The notes under the pieces were generated by a model that was given only the letters and a program-made list of their open reading frames with translations, was not told where the DNA came from and did no database searches. This document shows positions 60,695-64,000 of a DNA stretch of 64,000 nt, in pieces (positions within the stretch are counted from its first letter, which is position 1; each line of letters opens with the position of its first letter). A program made the translations under genes and the position numbers. This stretch comes from Caballeronia udeis. GTDB lineage: Bacteria; Pseudomonadota; Gammaproteobacteria; Burkholderiales; Burkholderiaceae. The stretch is from the NCBI RefSeq assembly GCF_001544555.2, contig NZ_FCOK02000033.1, positions 1-64,000 on the forward strand, read 5' to 3'.

Positions 60695-62194
60695 ATGACT
60701 GCGTTATCTGCTACCGCTGCAGTAGCTATATTAATCGTACTGCTTATCTATATTCAATTCAGACGAATGCAAACGTCGATGCCTGCGGATGGTTTGCCTG
60801 TCGACGCGGAATTGTCCGGGCGGAGGTATAACAACTATGCCTTCGCAGCGGCTGATGAAGCGGCGGATCTGGAACAGGCCGCCAAGGCCGTTGCGGATCA
60901 GAAAAACATTCGCCGCAGCGCTGGTTTCCGTCCGACGAGATCATCCGGCCGCCACATCGTCCATACGCATCTTGCGATGCTGTCCAGGGGCCGTTTTCGC
61001 CGGACCTCGTTGGAGGACAAGTTGCAGCCGTGCCACGTCATATCGCGCACAGAGCCAGACGATGGTTCAGGGACTGCCGCGCGGCAACTGCGCCACGACG
61101 AACGGTTTGGCGCCACGCTCGATCTATTGCCGCTTACCATCCTGGTAGCTGATCCTCAGGGAAAAACGCTCTTCGCCAACGCGGCAGCGGAGAAGCTCTT
61201 CGGTTATTCCCGGGAAGAGTTGATTGGCGTGGCTGTCGGCGAGCTGGTTCCTGCATTGCACCTCAACGTCAGCGGCGCGGATCTGGCGCTTGGCGGCGCA
61301 GAGGCGGATGGTCACCGGGACCTGGTCGCGAAGCGCAGGGACGGCACCGAGTTTCCGGCGGAGGTCGCCGTCAATCCCGTTTCCTGGGAAAGCGAGACCT
61401 GTACGCTGACGATCGTGATCGATCGCACGGAGCGATACGAACTGCTGCGCAATCGCCAGCAGCTTGCCCACTTGACCCGAGTCTCCACACTGGGCGAACT
61501 TGCCGGATCGCTCGCACACGAATTGAATCAACCGCTCACGGCCATATTAAGTAACGCGCAGGCAGCTCAGCGCTTCCTCGCGACAGAACCGGTCAATCTT
61601 GGGGAGGTGCGGGAGATATTGCATGACCTGGTCGACGACACTCACCGCGCAAGCGAAGTTATCCGGAAGATTCGAGCTCTCGTCAAGAAAGGCGACCTCG
61701 AGGCCGCGCCGCTGAGCGTGGCGAGCGTGATCAGGGATGTGGCCTTGCTCGTGCATAGCGATGCAATTGTGCGTGGAATCCGCATGCGTGTGGTGGTTAC
61801 CCCGGAGTTGCCGCCCGTGCGTGGTGACAAGGTCCAATTGCAGCAAGTCGTGCTGAATTTATTGCTTAACGCATTCGACGCACTGGAGGCCCGTCCGGCG
61901 CTTGATCGTGAGGTGGATATTGCGGTCACCCTCGAAGCGGGCGACACCATACGTGTAGCGGTACGAGACAGCGGCAGCGGTCTCGCCGGCAACACATTCG
62001 AGAAGATGTTCCTGCCGTTCTTCACCTCCAAGCGGGACGGACTTGGCCTTGGACTGTCAATCAGCCGGTCTATCGTCGAGATGCACGGAGGATGCATCTG
62101 GGCGCAGAACAACGAGGATCACGGGGCCACTTTTTATTTCACCTTGCCCACTGGAGCCGGGGCCACGCGAAGCGTTCCGGGGAGGCAGCCATGA
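60695..62194 (+). CDS. PAS-domain sensor histidine kinase, FixL-like
   Basis: 499 residues. One N-terminal membrane segment (AAVAILIVLLIYIQF), a linker, a PAS domain around 145-255 (LDLLPLTILVADPQGKTLFANAAAEKLFGYSREELIG) and a HisKA/HATPase core: phospho-acceptor His275 in GSLAHELNQPLTAIL, N box VLNLLLNAFDAL, G1 RDSGSGL and GLGLGLSISRSIVEMHGG. ATG 60695 follows GAGGGGG; a longer frame starts at 60569. The stop overlaps the regulator start by ATGA. The PAS ligand is unknown. Confidence 0.9.
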   Translation: MTALSATAAVAILIVLLIYIQFRRMQTSMPADGLPVDAELSGRRYNNYAFAAADEAADLEQAAKAVADQKNIRRSAGFRPTRSSGRHIVHTHLAMLSRGRFRRTSLEDKLQPCHVISRTEPDDGSGTAARQLRHDERFGATLDLLPLTILVADPQGKTLFANAAAEKLFGYSREELIGVAVGELVPALHLNVSGADLALGGAEADGHRDLVAKRRDGTEFPAEVAVNPVSWESETCTLTIVIDRTERYELLRNRQQLAHLTRVSTLGELAGSLAHELNQPLTAILSNAQAAQRFLATEPVNLGEVREILHDLVDDTHRASEVIRKIRALVKKGDLEAAPLSVASVIRDVALLVHSDAIVRGIRMRVVVTPELPPVRGDKVQLQQVVLNLLLNAFDALEARPALDREVDIAVTLEAGDTIRVAVRDSGSGLAGNTFEKMFLPFFTSKRDGLGLGLSISRSIVEMHGGCIWAQNNEDHGATFYFTLPTGAGATRSVPGRQP

Positions 62195-62829
62195 GCGAAG
62201 TGAGCTCAACGGTCTTCGTGGTGGACGACGACACGGCGGTATGCCGCGCGTTGACGCGCCTGATACGCTCCGCTGGTTATTGCGTTGAATCCTTCGAATC
62301 CGCGCATGAGTTCCTGGCGTGTCATCCTTACTTCAAGGATTGCGCCTGCCTTGTACTGGACGTTGGATTACCCGACATCAACGGCCTCGAATTGCAGAAC
62401 GAATTGAATGCTGCGAACAGTGTATTACCCATCATCTTCATCACGGGCGACAGCGACGTCGCCACGACAGTGCGAGCGATGAAGGCCGGTGCAACAGATT
62501 TCCTGGCGAAACCGGTGACCGACTCCGACCTCCTGCCCGCGATAGAAAACGCGCTCCAGGTCTCTTCGCAAGCCCTCGCGAACCGTACCGAGCTTGACGG
62601 TATTCACGGTCGTATGGCGCGGCTCACACCGCGCGAGCGGGAAGTGCTGGCGCTTCTCGTTGAAGGCCGGCCCAACAAGCAAGTCGCGTGTAAATTGGGC
62701 ATCGCTGAAAAGACCATCAAGGTCCACCGCGCCCGCGTGATGGAAAAGATGGAGGCGCATTCGCTTGTCGACCTGGTGCGGGTCATCGACAAGGTCTGTA
62801 CTCCTCTTGCTCACGGTCAGCGAGCCTGA
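62191..62829 (+). CDS. FixJ-type response regulator
   Basis: 212 residues. Receiver domain with VVDDD (acidic pocket), phospho-acceptor Asp57 in CLVLDVGLPDING and the Lys in LAKPVTD; then a LuxR-type helix-turn-helix (LTPREREVLALLVEGRPNKQVACKLGIAEKTIKVHRARVMEKM). It is translationally coupled to the kinase and is its cognate partner. It is the best candidate to bind the GGACC-N2-GGTCC sites. Confidence 0.93.
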   Translation: MSEVSSTVFVVDDDTAVCRALTRLIRSAGYCVESFESAHEFLACHPYFKDCACLVLDVGLPDINGLELQNELNAANSVLPIIFITGDSDVATTVRAMKAGATDFLAKPVTDSDLLPAIENALQVSSQALANRTELDGIHGRMARLTPREREVLALLVEGRPNKQVACKLGIAEKTIKVHRARVMEKMEAHSLVDLVRVIDKVCTPLAHGQRA

Positions 62830-62879
62830 CTCTGAAAGACCGGTGTCGCCGGACACCGCGCCTATCCCCTGCGGATATT

Positions 62880-62891
62880 GGACCAAGGTCC
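62880..62891. promoter_or_regulatory. Regulator site 2, GGACC-N2-GGTCC
   Basis: ATTGGACC-AA-GGTCC, 88 bases before the receiver gene at 62979. A -10-like CATAGT at 62915-62920 places the centre near -41, the class II activator position. Confidence 0.72.
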
Positions 62892-62978
62892 CATATCCGG
62901 ATCCTTCAAATTGTCATAGTCTGGATTCAGCGTCGAACCATGTCTGGTACCGAGGTGCCTGTATTAGGGATATTCGCC

Positions 62979-63365
62979 ATGACCCAACTCAAGCCGTTCG
63001 TCGCAGTGGTGGATGACGATGAATCGGTGAGCCGAGCCATCAAGCGACTCCTACGTTCTAGCGGGTTTGCGGCGGACACTTTCAAGACGGGCAACGACTT
63101 TCTGGACATGTTCGATTCCATACCGTCATACCGCCCGGCGTGCATCGTTCTCGACGTGCAGATGCCGGGCCTGAACGGACTGGAGGTCCAGCAGCGACTG
63201 GCGGGTAGCGGGATTCCGATCATTTTCATCACGGCCCACGATGACAGCGTCGTTCGCGAGCAAGCACTGGCGGCCGGTGCCGCAGGTTATCTTCGCAAGC
63301 CATTCAATGACGAGATCTTGATCAAGGCCGTGCGTTCCGCGATCGATCCGGTTCCCGGGCCCTGA
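62979..63365 (+). CDS. Single-domain response regulator
   Basis: 128 residues, receiver domain only: VVDDDES, phospho-acceptor Asp59 in CIVLDVQMPGLNG, Thr in FITAHDD and Lys in LRKPFND. ATG 62979 has AGGGA upstream; a start at 62940 lacks an RBS. With no output domain it may modulate the neighbouring kinase pathway by taking phosphate from it or passing it on. Confidence 0.88.
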   Translation: MTQLKPFVAVVDDDESVSRAIKRLLRSSGFAADTFKTGNDFLDMFDSIPSYRPACIVLDVQMPGLNGLEVQQRLAGSGIPIIFITAHDDSVVREQALAAGAAGYLRKPFNDEILIKAVRSAIDPVPGP

Positions 63366-63397
63366 GGGTCGGCACCTACGCCTGTAATGAAGGTATT

Positions 63398-63409
63398 GGA
63401 CCAAGGTCC
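63398..63409. promoter_or_regulatory. Regulator site 3, GGACC-N2-GGTCC
   Basis: ATTGGACC-AA-GGTCCAAT, the most symmetric copy, 109 bases before the lipoprotein gene at 63518. A -10-like CATCAT or CATAAA at 63435-63443 lies the expected distance downstream. Confidence 0.72.
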
Positions 63410-63517
63410 AATAGTTTTAGAGGGATATTGGTTGCATCATAAAAACAGAGTCCTAAAGAAGCGTAGGGGCGGCCTCGGGCATTACTTCTTGAAGTCATTT
63501 CCAATGGAGCATGCATC

Positions 63518-64000
63518 ATGATCAGATACCTTCGGCTGGTTCTCGCGATTCCCCTCTTTCTGTTTTCCGTGGCGTGTACGACGGGCCCGACCGTGACAAA
63601 CGGTGGAGATCCGGACCTGGACGCGCAAGGACGTCAGGCACTGCAGCAACTATTCGACACTACGCCGAAGGCGAAGGATCTCCAGTTTCAGGCGAAAGCG
63701 GTCGTGGTGTTCCCGAGCATCGTCAAGGCTGGGTTGATAGTCGGGGCGCAAGGTGGAAAGGGCGTGATGTTTGGTCCGGACGGCAAGGTGCTTGGGTACT
63801 ACAGGGCGCGCGCGCTTTCGTACGGGATGCAAGCCGGCGCACAAACCTTTTCGGAAGCGATGTTCCTCATGACCGACTCGGCAATTACCTCTCTGTCCAG
63901 CGGCACCGGATTGTCCGTTGGCGTGGGACCGAGCGTCGTGGTCGTGGACGCGGGGATGGCCAAGTCGATGACAACCACGACATTGCAAGCGGATGTCTAT
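63518..64000 (+). CDS. YSC84/SYLF-type lipoprotein (partial at window end)
   Basis: The frame is open to the last base, giving 161 residues. A lipoprotein signal peptide (MIRYLRLVLAIPLFLFSVAC) has its lipobox Cys at 20. The mature part, with AKAVVVFPSIVKAGLIVGAQGGKGVMF and later SYGMQAGAQTFSEAMFLMT, matches the SYLF (YSC84) lipid-binding family, normally about 190-240 residues, so only the end is missing. TGGAG precedes the start by a few bases. Regulator site 3 upstream puts it in the two-component regulon. Confidence 0.85.
   Translation, partial: MIRYLRLVLAIPLFLFSVACTTGPTVTNGGDPDLDAQGRQALQQLFDTTPKAKDLQFQAKAVVVFPSIVKAGLIVGAQGGKGVMFGPDGKVLGYYRARALSYGMQAGAQTFSEAMFLMTDSAITSLSSGTGLSVGVGPSVVVVDAGMAKSMTTTTLQADVY

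Noticed and set aside
1..64000. CRISPR arrays, insertion sequences, tRNA or rRNA genes
   Set aside because: No repeat-spacer pattern, transposase text, cloverleaf-like or rRNA-like sequence was noticed on reading; a dedicated search was not possible here.

Overview
This GC-rich window looks like part of a Burkholderiaceae genome (Burkholderia, Paraburkholderia, Caballeronia or a close relative). The organism call rests on codon character, the DnaK tail, the sau and ise gene types and the many IclR and MocR regulators. No rRNA, tRNA, CRISPR array or insertion sequence was seen. The window is almost entirely catabolic, with two large pathway blocks and a sensory block at the right end.

Left block (1-15.8 kb): the 3' end of dnaK, then a complete soluble di-iron monooxygenase locus of the mimABCD/prmABCD type. 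A first operon (1071-4782) encodes a zinc-type alcohol dehydrogenase, a small coiled-coil protein, a CobW-type metallochaperone GTPase, a WD40-like protein and a 63-residue protein. A second operon (5309-13287) encodes hydroxylase large subunit, reductase, hydroxylase small subunit, coupling protein, an amidohydrolase, a DUF59 protein and a dedicated GroEL-like chaperonin. A sigma-54 activator of the AcoR/MimR type follows. Each operon is preceded by a good -24/-12 (sigma-54) promoter, so the activator probably drives both. The likely chemistry is hydroxylation of a small alkane, ketone or phenol, followed by alcohol oxidation.

Middle left (15.9-31.98 kb): a Tat-exported serine hydrolase, a PadR/DUF1700 pair, an FAD amine oxidoreductase, a DUF3311/SSS transporter/amidohydrolase/CobW operon, a tauABC-like sulfonate ABC transporter with a divergent MocR regulator, an NTF2-like protein and a FitAB/VapBC toxin-antitoxin pair.

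Middle right (32-52.8 kb): a C2-sulfonate island. It holds two IclR regulators, an isethionate dehydrogenase-like GMC enzyme with its transporter (iseJ/iseU type), sauRSTU for sulfoacetate, a beta-hydroxyacid dehydrogenase, a GNAT protein, another IclR regulator, a phnW-family transaminase, a CobT/CobS-like VWA/AAA+ pair, xsc and pta. Taurine, isethionate and sulfoacetate would converge on sulfoacetaldehyde, which Xsc and Pta convert to acetyl-CoA. The most striking signal is a 101-bp bidirectional promoter/operator module present twice, in inverted orientation, on both sides of the phnW-cobT-cobS segment. It ties the IclR gene, phnW, the cobTS pair and xsc into one apparent regulon, and raises the possibility that the CobST-like pair serves sulfonate metabolism rather than cobalamin synthesis.

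Right block (52.8-64 kb): a membrane-anchored TAXI-type binding protein, small secreted proteins, an outer-membrane transporter-like protein, a DUF4239 membrane protein, a large repeat-containing exported protein, a PAS histidine kinase with a FixJ-type regulator, a second receiver protein and a YSC84-type lipoprotein cut by the window end. Three copies of the same inverted repeat (GGACC-N2-GGTCC) mark the promoters of this last group and probably define its regulon.
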